From Desulfobacterales bacterium (GTDB lineage Bacteria; Desulfobacterota; Desulfobacteria; Desulfobacterales; RPRI01): a stretch of 22,783 nt of DNA. The notes beneath the pieces are model-generated. The model did not search any database. It had not been told where the DNA came from and saw nothing but the letters and a program-made list of their open reading frames with translations. A program made the translations under genes and the position numbers. Of the stretch, positions 1-7,135 are shown one piece after another. The stretch lies in assembly GCA_020052975.1 (NCBI GenBank), contig JAGVOC010000327.1, positions 1-22,783 of the forward strand, given 5' to 3'. Each line of letters opens with the position of its first letter. Position 1 is the first letter of the stretch.

Positions 1-5
1 AATTT

Positions 6-33
6 TTGACACTAAAGATCAGGTTAGTTCAAG
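6..33. repeat. Short dispersed repeat, copy 1 (pairs with 4073-4096)
   Basis: TTGACAC is followed nine bases later by GGTTAGTTCA. The same two blocks, five bases apart, occur in the intergenic region at 4073-4096. Both copies are outside genes. The function is unknown; the first block also resembles a -35 element, but no convincing -10 follows. Confidence 0.35.
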
Positions 34-134
34 ACTGTCTTTGAGTTGTTATTTGCTGTTGTTTTTGGTATGCAACTATTCCGAACATGAAAAAGTTAGC
101 CTTCTGAAACCATTAAACAGGAAGCATTAAAGTA

Positions 135-488
135 ATGAATAAAGAGCAGCTTCAATTATTAATCGCCGAAGGAGAAGGCTTAAGCCTTGAATTCAAGGAA
201 AGGTATTCTTCAAAAATCGACCGGGACATTGTCGCAATGGCAAACTCAAAAGGGGGATATATCCTTCTGGGTGTTGATGATAACGGTAAAATCACCGGCG
301 AGAAACTTACCAATGCAATGAAAGCTGAAATCCACAGCCTGGCAAGAAACTGTGAACCGCATATCCAGCTCGGCAACATTCTTAAACTCGATCAGGTAGT
401 GATTATCGAGGTTCCAGAAGGGGATGAAAGGCCATATAAAAAGCAAAAAATATTGCTCGTTTTGCCCTTTATGTTAAATCCTACCTGA
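135..488 (+). pseudogene. AlbA_2 (Schlafen-type) DNA-binding domain protein, truncated
   Basis: The first ~100 residues are a typical AlbA_2 domain: an LEFKE motif near residue 19, then the IVAMANSKGGYILLGVDD segment (about residues 32-49) and a VIIEVPEGDERPY strand near residue 93. Full-length members of this RecG-like regulator/helicase-related family run to 400 residues or more. Here the domain stops just where the conserved Y of the Pro-Tyr motif would lead into the next part, and about 15 unrelated residues precede the stop. The break coincides with the opening of another frame that encodes an HTH fragment (440-715). The ATG at 135 has a weak AGGA about 12 bases upstream. The identification of the domain is firm; a functional product is doubtful. 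Confidence 0.7.
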
Positions 489-715
489 CAACTAATCCGA
501 ACGCATCGTACACAGACGCTGGAGCGCATTTTGAAGTATCGCGTGCCCGTATCTCACAGCTGATGAAAATCGCGAACAACGTGCCTGATCCGCTATTCAA
601 AGAACTAATCAATTCTGAAAATCAGTCCTTGCTCAAGAAATATTCCGGCAAACAACTTCTAAAACTTGCATCGCTTAATCACCAAAAGAAACAAGAGGCC
701 CGCGCCCCTTCGTGA
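440..715 (+). pseudogene. HTH protein C-terminal fragment fused out of frame to the AlbA_2 remnant
   Basis: In the frame that starts after the TAA at 437-439 there is a 91-codon open stretch with no start codon. It reads NIARFALYVKSYL at the beginning, then a helix-turn-helix-like segment SYTDAGAHFEVSRARISQLM, then KKYSGKQLLKLASL, and ends with TGA at 713-715. This resembles the HTH part of ParB/recombinase-associated small DNA-binding proteins; the family is not certain. The fragment lacks its own start and begins within a few bases of where the AlbA_2 homology ends, so the two were probably joined by a deletion or illegitimate recombination. Its last 41 bases overlap the end of the convergent gene at 675-1784. 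Confidence 0.5.
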
Positions 716-1784
716 TCAAGCCAAGCTTATGAGTCTCAAGATCCAATAGAACAATCTGACTGCCCATCTGAAAAACAACCTGATCCTTAGACAGTATCGT
801 CAAATTACGCATATACCATTTAAGAAATGGCGTCTCAAGGGCAATGTAAAACTTCTTGTTTTCCTTTTCATTCTCCGCGCGTAATCCCTCAATTGCCCAA
901 AATCCTGTACGGACTTTCCAATTACGATTCTCCGGCTTACGATAATCAACGACGCCAAAATTTAACCAACTATCCTCCTGATGTTCATCTTCAATAACAG
1001 CCCCATCCCATCGAGTCGATTGCACCACATTCACGCTAAAATTATCAAGAATCTTGATCTGATAATCTTTTTTACCTTCTTTGCTATCTTTTAACCAAAG
1101 ATCCCATTTCTCTCCTTCTGCTTTTTTAGGGAACAACCTTGCAGATTCGCTGTCGGCCTTAACATCAACAACTTTTTCTGATTCTCCTCCCGCGATATGC
1201 AAACGTCTAACCGACTTCCCGTTTTCGGAAATAAAATAAACCCAAGGATTGGTTTGAGCAAACGAGAGATTCTTTTCGATCTTAACATTCCACAGTAAAG
1301 ACGTGCCGCTAGCCAACAAATAAAATGGAATTAATAATGCATAGGAAAGAATCTGCGCATATAGAGAGGCTTTAAAGGATTGTTTCTTTGCGACGCTATC
1401 CACTTTTAATATCCAATAACAAAATGGCCATTCGATAAACACAGTTAGAGCAAAAACAACAACAAAAGAAAACAATAAGAATAAATGTAACCAATAAATA
1501 GTCAAGAAATTACTCAAAAAACGTCCTGATACCTCAACGATAAAATAACCAACAACCAGGGAAATATAATTAGCCAAGATCATGATCTCAATGCTTCTTC
1601 TTTTTCTAACTTTAAATATCTTGGCAATAAGCAAACCCTCTGCAATCCCAATGAATGAATTTCCGATAAATAAATGAAGTATGCCTGCCCACATCAATGG
1701 CGTGCCGACATCAGCAAAAGCGGTTTTTGCAGATAAAAAGAAAAACGCTAACAAAAGCAATATCTTGTATCTGACACTTTTCAT
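675..1784 (-). CDS. Multi-pass membrane protein of unknown function with a soluble C-terminal half
   Basis: The start was set at the ATG at 1784 because AAGGGAGGAAATAAG lies directly in front of it, giving 369 residues. The first ~25 residues look like a signal peptide or first membrane segment ending in AFA. Further hydrophobic segments lie at about residues 28-52, 62-82, 90-125 and 140-165. From about residue 170 the protein is polar and strand-rich (WVYFISENGKSVRRL; VVFQMGSQIVLLDLE), perhaps an extracytoplasmic beta domain. The gene begins one base after the stop codon of the M28 peptidase remnant (TAAGATG), so the two were translationally coupled; its partner is now broken. No family is recognised. 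The 3' end overlaps the convergent HTH fragment by 41 bases. Confidence 0.75.
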   Translation of the reverse strand: MKSVRYKILLLLAFFFLSAKTAFADVGTPLMWAGILHLFIGNSFIGIAEGLLIAKIFKVRKRRSIEIMILANYISLVVGYFIVEVSGRFLSNFLTIYWLHLFLLFSFVVVFALTVFIEWPFCYWILKVDSVAKKQSFKASLYAQILSYALLIPFYLLASGTSLLWNVKIEKNLSFAQTNPWVYFISENGKSVRRLHIAGGESEKVVDVKADSESARLFPKKAEGEKWDLWLKDSKEGKKDYQIKILDNFSVNVVQSTRWDGAVIEDEHQEDSWLNFGVVDYRKPENRNWKVRTGFWAIEGLRAENEKENKKFYIALETPFLKWYMRNLTILSKDQVVFQMGSQIVLLDLETHKLGLITKGRGPLVSFGD

Positions 1785-1785
1785 C

Positions 1786-2055
1786 TTATTTCCTCCCTTC
1801 AGGCTTTGCGTCATTTAAGAATTCGCTAACAGCCTCTTTCAAGCCAACAATGACTTGGGCCATATATTGATAATTCAGAGTGTCTGGTAAATCCGTTTGC
1901 TGATGATAATTTTTATTGCGAAGGTATGCCGTATCGGTCACCATGACCGCAGGATATTGCTCCTGCCAGAACGACCAATGATCAGAAAAATTAATCAGGG
2001 ATAAGAATTTCCTTTTCGTGCCTTGATGTGTCTCAGAAATCGATTTGTATGTCAA
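1786..2055 (-). pseudogene. C-terminal remnant of an M28-family zinc aminopeptidase
   Basis: The 89 codons contain FSDHWSFWQ, YPAVMVTDTAYLRN and YHQQTDLPDTL, which match the C-terminal third of M28 peptidases. There the SDH..FW stretch, the MVTDTA strand and the YH..TD.PDTL stretch with its metal-binding His are standard. Full proteins have about 300-400 residues, so the N-terminal two thirds, including the first metal ligands, are missing. The only possible start is TTG at 2055, and it lies inside a dispersed repeat (2037-2070). The truncation therefore coincides with the repeat. The stop TAA abuts the start of the downstream membrane protein gene, which indicates a former two-gene operon. 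Confidence 0.7.
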
Positions 2056-2080
2056 GTTTTAACAGGTACTTTATGTTGTG
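2037..2080 (-). repeat. Dispersed repeat at the M28 truncation point (related to 17649-17736 and 4053-4070)
   Basis: Read on the minus strand this segment contains CACAACATAAAGTACCTG and then AAACTTGACATACAAATCGATT. The second block recurs on the plus strand at about 17650-17672 with one extra or changed base. The first block recurs on the minus strand at 4053-4070 with an inserted base and one substitution. The junction of two modules at the broken end of a gene suggests a recombination scar. Confidence 0.45.
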
Positions 2081-2214
2081 GCGAGTAGGTTGGTGGTTAT
2101 TGGGAACGAGGTCGATTGAGGCGAAGGAATTGATGCATCCTGAAAAATCCTGAAAATCCGCGTCATTTTCACAGATTTTAACTATATCTGTCCCGTATGC
2201 CTTAAATTCACAAT

Positions 2215-2400
2215 TTATTGGACCCAGGCATCCGCAAATGGAAGTTGGGAATAGGAGTCGTCATACGTCAACTCCAGAATTTGTGTGTCAAGATGAGCTT
2301 GACCATAGAATAGATGTGGCTCAAGATGATCATTGCCAGAAGAAATCGTGAATATTTCCTGACTCTGCCGGATTGATGATAATAGGAAGTTATTTGTTTA
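2215..2400 (-). other. Unidentified coding-like remnant without start codon
   Basis: Within the 495-base gap between the M28 remnant and the FGE-like pseudogene, the minus strand holds an open frame of about 60 codons ending in TAA at 2215-2217. Its composition is protein-like (SGNDHLEPHLFYGQ; LELTYDDSYSQLPFADAW), but it has no start codon or ribosome binding site. I do not recognise the family. It is probably the 3' end of a lost gene. Positions 2081-2214 show nothing I can assign beyond a short direct repeat CCTGAAAAATCCTGAAAAT near 2139-2157. Confidence 0.3.
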
Positions 2401-2530
2401 GCCTTGCCAATGCCGAAAGTCTTCCGCAATATTTTGCATTTATATTTTCGCAGGCATCGCCGCCACCTTTCCTGAAGGAGCCGATCGGCTTGCCGTCTTA
2501 AGGAACTCTCTTTAATTTTTCCAAAAAGTA
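2398..2530 (-). repeat. 133-nt repeat 3' of FGE-like pseudogene (copy 1; pairs with 20138-20270)
   Basis: This segment aligns without a single gap to 20138-20270, with about 21 differences in 133 positions by eye. Both copies lie immediately 3' of an FGE-like gene in the same orientation. The mismatches are not concentrated at any codon position, so the repeat is probably not coding. It may be a conserved 3' flank copied together with the gene. Confidence 0.6.
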
Positions 2531-2550
2531 AAAAGTTAAAAAACCAGAAC

Positions 2551-3266
2551 TTAAGGTGTACTGGAAAGGCGAAACCCTAAGTCGTTGTCCTTGCCGTCCC
2601 GTGTGCCGTAGTTGCGAACAGCTGAACGGCAGTGCCCGGCGCGGTCGAGCCAGCTGCCGCCACGATTAACCAGAAACGAACCCGAAGAATGGCCGGCAGG
2701 GTCGGTAACACTGCCGGCTGGATAATTCCCGTACCAGTCCTGACACCACTCCCATACATTCCCGTGCATGTCGTAAAGGCCCCATGCGTTCGGAGAAAAG
2801 GATCCTGTTCTGACTGTTGTTTTTCTGAATTCTACTTTTGAACAACCTGAAAGAGGGTAATCTCCATTGTAATTAGCCTGATCGGTTGAAAGGCAATCTC
2901 CTGTATTAAAAGGCGTCGCAGTTCCCGCCCTTGCCGCATATTCCCATTCCGCCTCCGTGGGAAATCGATATCTGGTGCCGCCCTCTTTCTGATTCAACCT
3001 CCTGATAAATTCCTGTGCATCGTTCCATGAAACCTGCTCAACCGGGCAGTCAGAGCCGCAATTCTTGAAATCAGAAGGGTTGCTTCTCATTACAGCCTGC
3101 CACTGTCCCTGCGTCACCTCGGTTGTCTGCATGTAAAACCCTCTGGTCAATGCACCTGGTGCTGTGTTTCATCATTGCCCCTTCCCTGTTCATCTGAAGG
3201 TGAGCCCATCATGAATTTGCCGGGCTTAATAAAAACAAATGTCATGCCGATGGAATTGGTGATTTT
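2551..3266 (-). pseudogene. FGE-sulfatase (SUMF1-like) domain protein, frameshifted and lacking its N-terminus
   Basis: The part from 2551 to 3150 encodes most of an FGE-like domain: RGFYMQTTEVTQGQW, PTEAEWEYAARAG, WGLYDMHGNVWEWCQDWYG and RGGSW...CRSA. The N-terminal segment, NSIGMTFVFIKPGKFMMGSP through HQV, lies upstream in another frame (3266-3153). Comparison with the intact paralogs, which read HQVTLTRGFYM, shows one base missing in the Thr codon at about 3151-3152, so this frame ends at TGA 3147-3149. There is no signal peptide. Instead the domain begins directly after the stop codon of the membrane protein gene at 3267-3992, in the same frame. The cysteine pair of true formylglycine-generating enzymes is absent. 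Confidence 0.8.
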
Positions 3267-3992
3267 CTAAGGCAATAAGATTTTCCCGTCTGCCTGCGAA
3301 GTGGCATTCTCAATTTTTTCATTCAGCCCTGGTACCTGGTCCGACTGCTGAACATCATTTTGTGAACCTTCAATCTCTTTGATCCTTTCTGCAGCCTTAG
3401 CAGCGATTGTCCCAGTCCCATGCTCCTTTATGTAGCGGAACGCCGCTAATGATTGCGGCCCCAGTGCTTCCAGTTCTTGAAACTTTTGCTTTGCTATATA
3501 GGTGAATTCCCAAGCGACGATGAATTTTTCAGATGTTCGTGTAAAATGGGTATGCATCATCAGCACCGCAGCACACGCAACCCCAATCAAATGCGATACT
3601 CCAATCCAGTATATTGCCCGGGTACCACCGGGAAAATCACCGCGTAATCGTGGGTTGAAAGATTGCACAAAGGCTGCAATTGCAGGCGCAAACAATACGA
3701 GCATCACTCCAAATCCGAAAAAAGTACCCGCCAACAACAAAAGGGTTATGACTATGATTATAGAAAGAACCAATACAATGTTCTTCGGATACCACTTCAG
3801 GGTTATCCCTGTAACCGAACTGACAACAGCATTTAACACAAACCATGTTGTCGCTATCAGTACCCAGAGATAAATCGGAGGCAGAAAGTAATCGGCGAGA
3901 GCTGTGACGCATACCGAACAGGATAATACATCCGTCGCCAAAAACGTAAGATTGACCAAGACCGCAGTGAACAAAGCGCGCCTTTTTCGCAT
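3267..3992 (-). CDS. Membrane protein of unknown function (241 aa)
   Basis: The ATG at 3992 is preceded by AAGGA at a distance of about nine bases. Residues 1-24 form a signal-like hydrophobic segment followed by a CSVC motif (about residues 25-28). Further membrane segments lie near residues 38-60, 72-115 and 127-147. The C-terminal third is helical and charged (EKFIVAWEFTYIAKQKFQELEALG). The family is not recognised. The last codons are followed, after TAG at 3267-3269, by an in-frame FGE-like sequence, so the true C-terminus of this protein may have been altered by the event that placed the FGE fragment there. Confidence 0.65.
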   Translation of the reverse strand: MRKRRALFTAVLVNLTFLATDVLSCSVCVTALADYFLPPIYLWVLIATTWFVLNAVVSSVTGITLKWYPKNIVLVLSIIIVITLLLLAGTFFGFGVMLVLFAPAIAAFVQSFNPRLRGDFPGGTRAIYWIGVSHLIGVACAAVLMMHTHFTRTSEKFIVAWEFTYIAKQKFQELEALGPQSLAAFRYIKEHGTGTIAAKAAERIKEIEGSQNDVQQSDQVPGLNEKIENATSQADGKILLP

Positions 3993-4437
3993 TTATAGTT
4001 TCCTTCCCTGTCTCCAAAGTTATCAGAAAGTTCTTAAAAATGTCTGAACTTAAGGTTACTCTATGTTGTGATTTGACACGCTCCGGTTAGTTCAGGATAT
4101 GGTATTAATTTCCAGTTTATAATAACTGTTAAAGGTTTGCCTCTGTTTTCCTTTTTGCAAAAACAATTTGAATTCATGGAAAAAATCAATATTGTTTATT
4201 ATAAACGGACAGGTAAGGAGGCAAAAACATCTAATCATAAAAAAAAGTTATTGCTGTTGAAAGATATTCCAGCGTAAATAGTTCATGCGTAACACTGCTG
4301 CATCCGTCGGATACTCTACATGAAAATAACCACAGAAAGACGAATCAGTCAGACTTTTTTCTTCATAATCACAGTCTGGTTTATGCGGTAACCACCGCTC
4401 TCAGTACTTTGCTTGTGGCCTCCCTCTTGTCAGTTCA
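3993..4437. other. Intergenic region with an unrecognised 50-codon open stretch
   Basis: The gap between two minus-strand genes carries two dispersed short repeats (4053-4070, 4073-4096). On the minus strand there is an open stretch 4248-4400 with protein-like composition (DSSFCGYFHVEYPTDAAVL) ending in TAA, but with no start codon near its beginning. I cannot assign it. AAGGAGG at about 4214-4221 looks like a ribosome binding site on the plus strand, but no start codon follows at a useful distance. Confidence 0.3.
4073..4096. repeat. Short dispersed repeat, copy 2 (pairs with 6-33)
   Basis: TTGACAC, five bases, then GGTTAGTTCA. See the first copy at the window start. The sequence just before it (4053-4070) shares a second block with 2064-2080, so repeat modules are combined differently at different loci. 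Confidence 0.35.
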
Positions 4438-4959
4438 TTAAACGCACAGATGCTTAACGGCCTGCTTGAGAAGCTCCTCGGACCACGGACACGGTGGCTG
4501 ATCTTTAACAGATGCATATACGTGACGCAGCTCTGTCAAGGTCAGTGGCTCACCGCACAGGCAGGATGCCGAAAAGAGGACGATTGGATGAGGATATGCA
4601 CCAGGGATTTTTTCTATGACTTCTGCTGTTGCGCTGAGAAAAGTCATCCCTGCCTTCAGACTAAGCAGCGCAATGGCCATGGTGACGCTACGGCTCTGGC
4701 CGCCTGCACAAGAGATCAGAATCTTAGAATTCGATTTCCAATGCTTGTTTAGCCAAGCCTGTGCCTCTTGGAATAGGGCTTCTGGAATTGGGGCACAATC
4801 ATCAAATGGCAGAGCTTTGACGTCCAGGCATTCCGGCAGCCATGGGTCAAACGCTTTGGCACATTGCAACTGGGCGTTGAACCCGTGCGCCTCAAAACTC
4901 ACGCGATCCCCGATTCCGAGAAAACCACAAACCGCTAAGTTGTTTCGGATAAAATGCAT
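4438..4959 (-). CDS. Dual-specificity/tyrosine phosphatase-like protein
   Basis: The protein has 173 residues, a normal size for a single dual-specificity phosphatase domain. The signature loop CAGGQSRS spans residues 84-91, giving the CX5R motif with nucleophile Cys84 and phosphate-binding Arg90, followed by SVTMAIALL as expected after the P-loop. The DD pair at residues 53-54 (LPFDDCAPIP) is where the general acid is usually found. The residue just before the catalytic Cys is Ser instead of the usual His, which in known enzymes affects the Cys pKa. A C-terminal tail with a CLCGE motif (about 133-137) and many Cys is unusual. No good ribosome binding site precedes the ATG. It probably dephosphorylates Tyr/Ser/Thr or another phosphoester; the substrate is unknown. 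Confidence 0.7.
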   Translation of the reverse strand: MHFIRNNLAVCGFLGIGDRVSFEAHGFNAQLQCAKAFDPWLPECLDVKALPFDDCAPIPEALFQEAQAWLNKHWKSNSKILISCAGGQSRSVTMAIALLSLKAGMTFLSATAEVIEKIPGAYPHPIVLFSASCLCGEPLTLTELRHVYASVKDQPPCPWSEELLKQAVKHLCV

Positions 4960-4990
4960 AGTTTTGTTTTTCGGTCATGCCTAATGTTGC

Positions 4991-5027
4991 ATTTCAGTTG
5001 GCGCGTCTTCGCGATCCGCTGAAAAAT
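4991..5027. other. Imperfect stem-loop upstream of the phosphatase gene
   Basis: ATTTCAG and CTGAAAAAT flank GC-rich inner arms (GCG TCTT CGC). The structure lies in the 267-base gap between two minus-strand genes. It has no U-tract on either side, so a terminator is not well supported. The rest of 4960-5226, apart from the hairpin at 5184-5213, is AT-rich and shows nothing else I can name. Confidence 0.3.
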
Positions 5028-5183
5028 AAAAATCCAGCACGGTCATTCATTATCATAATCATTGAGAAACCAACATCATTTATTTTTTGTTTGAAATCAA
5101 ATATTTTCGTCGAGGTTGCCAATTTGTAGAGTAAGGCTTCAATAAAATACTCATATTAAGATATTTCAAGATCGCCAAACCGC

Positions 5184-5213
5184 CGGTTCAGCTGCGGCGT
5201 GAAACGCCAACCG
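5184..5213 (-). other. Hairpin just 3' of the secreted protein gene
   Basis: CGGTT, a seven-base bulge, GGCGT-GAA-ACGCC and AACCG form a bulged stem-loop 14 bases past the stop codon of the gene at 5227-5919. It may stop transcription or protect the mRNA 3' end. No run of T follows on the minus strand, so intrinsic termination is uncertain. Confidence 0.35.
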
Positions 5214-5226
5214 CTTCAACCGACTG

Positions 5227-5919
5227 TCAGCGAGCATCGTTTTCCGGCATGTTGCATCGTTCATCCGCAAATCGTTCAAGAGCTTCAGCAGCTTCGGCCC
5301 GGAGCGATCCAAGGTAAGGATCCGTGGAGTCGAGCGGTGAGCGGTAAGCTTCCGCTACCTCTCGTGCCATTCGCCGGCTCAGACCCCAGTCGATGGCGAG
5401 CGAGTCCTCCGAGGTCAGTCGATACACCCAGGCGATCAGGCCGTACTCAGCCAAGGATGAGTCTTTCCGAAGCGGGAAACTGCTCCAGATTATGAGTTCG
5501 GCCCTTCCATCATTGTCGAGATCATCGAGCCAGGGCAACGGGGCTTTCTTATACCGTTGCAGTGTCCGCCAGCCCACGGTGCTCGTAACGAGGCATACGC
5601 CAAGAGTTGGCTTCAAGTGCTGCCTCCCCGCAACGCCAACCGTGATATTCCAGAAGCGACCGCTGCCGGAAGGGCCGTCAGCGTACACGAACAGATCGAA
5701 GGATCCGGAATGGTTCCGAATCCACTTCTTTGCCGGAACATCATCGCACGTGCCCCTGAGGTTTCCGCCCTGCAACCAAGTCAACCCGCGACTTGGGAGG
5801 CGCATTTCGAGCTGATCGGGCCTCATCAGGCAAGGCGGCGGAAAGGAGTCGCCCGCCAGCACTGGGCTCACACACAGACACGCAAGGAAAATCACGAACG
5901 ACATCAAGTGCAAATGCAT
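5227..5919 (-). CDS. Secreted protein of unknown function with an FG-GAP-like DLDNDG motif
   Basis: A signal peptide covers about residues 1-22 (MSFVIFLACLCVSPVLAG), so the 230-residue product should be exported. The segment LDDLDNDGRAELIIW (about 131-145) is a typical calcium-binding DxDxDG loop of the FG-GAP/VCBS repeat type, here as a single copy. The C-terminal 60 residues are helical and charged (RRMAREVAEAYRSPLD; RAEAAEALERFADE). GAGGAGG stands three bases before the ATG at 5919, a short but strong site; the ATG six codons later would be too far away. The gene is clearly richer in GC than its upstream neighbours, which suggests a different origin. No family is recognised. Confidence 0.65.
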   Translation of the reverse strand: MHLHLMSFVIFLACLCVSPVLAGDSFPPPCLMRPDQLEMRLPSRGLTWLQGGNLRGTCDDVPAKKWIRNHSGSFDLFVYADGPSGSGRFWNITVGVAGRQHLKPTLGVCLVTSTVGWRTLQRYKKAPLPWLDDLDNDGRAELIIWSSFPLRKDSSLAEYGLIAWVYRLTSEDSLAIDWGLSRRMAREVAEAYRSPLDSTDPYLGSLRAEAAEALERFADERCNMPENDAR

Positions 5920-5946
5920 TGGCCTCCTCGATTCTCCAGTGACTTT

Positions 5947-6363
5947 TTAGGACTTTTCATATTTATGCAGTTGCCCGCCTTGTGTAAATACTGAACCAAA
6001 GTTGGGGTGATTAATGTTCCAGCTCTCATAGCCAGAAGATGTGGCCAGTATTTGCCAAACAAATAGTTTATTAAACTTAATAATGAGATCGCCAGTGCCG
6101 GATACTATTTCAACCGAGTCTATTTTGTACTGTCCCATTTCCTTGAGGGCCGCCACACCATCAAAAGGCTTTCCACGACCAAACAGATGCCCGTGATCTT
6201 CACTCGTGGAGCAGATATCACCTTTTTCAATTAGACGCCACAAGCACTCAATATTTAGACTTACGCCGCTTTTAAAAGACACGGTCCAACTTTTAGAGCT
6301 TTCATCATATTTTGCTGATGAAATTCTGTCTCCTATCAGCCATTTAAATGAAAAGATATCCAT
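5947..6363 (-). CDS. Small soluble protein, possibly DUF6188-like/immunity-like
   Basis: The ATG at 6363 is chosen (138 residues); a TTG two codons earlier is the alternative, and AGGG lies upstream of both. The sequence has an N-terminal strand-rich part (WLIGDRISSAKYDESSKSW), a SEDHGHLFGRGKPF stretch near residue 57, and a GDLIIKFNKLF..WQILATSSGYESWNI block near the C-terminus. I associate the TSSGYESW ending and the SEDHG motif with small hypothetical proteins of the DUF6188 kind that look like immunity proteins, from memory and without a search. There is no signal peptide. It follows the interrupted DUF5958 gene by 33 bases and may share its transcript. Confidence 0.55.
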   Translation of the reverse strand: MDIFSFKWLIGDRISSAKYDESSKSWTVSFKSGVSLNIECLWRLIEKGDICSTSEDHGHLFGRGKPFDGVAALKEMGQYKIDSVEIVSGTGDLIIKFNKLFVWQILATSSGYESWNINHPNFGSVFTQGGQLHKYEKS

Positions 6364-6396
6364 AATCAATCATCCCTAACGCCATTAATGCCGTTG

Positions 6397-6792
6397 TTAT
6401 AAATTTTCTATATTGTGCCATTCATGTGTACAGCCATTTAAACAATCAGTTTCTCTACGTCGTTTATCTGCAATGCTCAGGATAGCAATCTACAGGATAA
6501 ATGATTTTTCCCACTCGTTTTCGGGCAAACTTCTAATTATTTTCATGGCATCGTTAAAAGGCTTTTTTGCCAATAACACACAAGGAGTATAGGAAGGTTT
6601 TAATCCAGACAATTTTATACCGTCATCAACTTCGTTGCGAGTAGGATGAGCCTGGGACAGAAAATAACTTAAGGATTGAAGAATTTCCTTTTTGCATTTC
6701 ACGTCAAAAGCATCAAACCAAGCGATTCCATCTCGGAGTTTGACAAATCCTTGTGCTATTTTATTAATCTGTAAATCTGTCTGATTCATCAT
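6397..6792 (-). pseudogene. DUF5958 family protein interrupted by an in-frame TAG
   Basis: The first 100 codons match the DUF5958 family: KIAQGFVKLRDGIAWFD near the start, QAHPTRNEVDDGI (about residues 48-60), then GLKPSYTPCVLLAKKPF and SLPENEWEKSFIL. A TAG (6490-6492) then ends the frame. The next 31 codons continue in the same frame with IAILSIADKRRRETDCLNG and CTHEWHNI, which is the expected family C-terminus, up to TAA at 6397-6399. Full length would be about 131 residues, the normal size. A single substitution (for example TTG to TAG) explains the gap. It is either a nonsense mutation, an assembly error, or a read-through codon. The function of the family is unknown to me. Confidence 0.75.
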
Positions 6793-6849
6793 TTATAACA
6801 AGGTTTAGATTGATCCGGATAAGACGCTCGAATATCTTGATAGGTCTGT

Positions 6850-6878
6850 CGCAATGTGGACCTAAAGAACACATTGCG
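6850..6878. other. Perfect 9-bp inverted repeat in the divergent intergenic region
   Basis: CGCAATGTG and CACATTGCG are separated by 11 bases. The structure lies between the divergently transcribed DUF5958 gene and the CHAT gene (gap 6793-7135). With no T-run it is not a clear terminator; it could be an operator or an mRNA leader structure. Otherwise the gap holds only the candidate promoter at 7041-7069. Confidence 0.4.
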
Positions 6879-7040
6879 TGTGGTTTGTCAATGGGTTTTC
6901 AATGGTTTATATGAAACGAAGTTCCGTTTACATTCGTCTTTAAATAGCTTATTCCGGTTGATTCCTCTTTCCCGTAACATGATGAAGACTCCGGGCGTCC
7001 CAGTTTAGCATGCTTTGCAATGTCGTGTTATTTCCGATAA

Positions 7041-7069
7041 TTGACTTTCTTGTTCGATAGTGTTATGGA
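7041..7069 (+). promoter_or_regulatory. Candidate sigma-70 promoter for the CHAT gene
   Basis: TTGACT and TATGGA are separated by exactly 17 bases and end 66 bases before the CHAT start codon. The -35 matches five of six consensus bases, the -10 four of six. This is sequence inspection only. Confidence 0.4.
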
Positions 7070-7135
7070 AATGCCATATTATTCAGGAAGTTGATGGGGA
7101 TGCAACAAATTCATCCAAACAGATGAGGCAGCTTT

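Noticed and set aside
2398..2530. A conserved small protein in the 133-nt repeat
   Set aside because: One frame reads similarly in both copies, but copy 1 has a stop in it and mismatches are not enriched at third codon positions.
4960..5226. Integron-like attC sites among the small minus-strand genes
   Set aside because: The two hairpins lack the paired core and inverse-core sequences, and neighbouring genes are only 27-33 bases apart, which leaves no room for attC sites between them.
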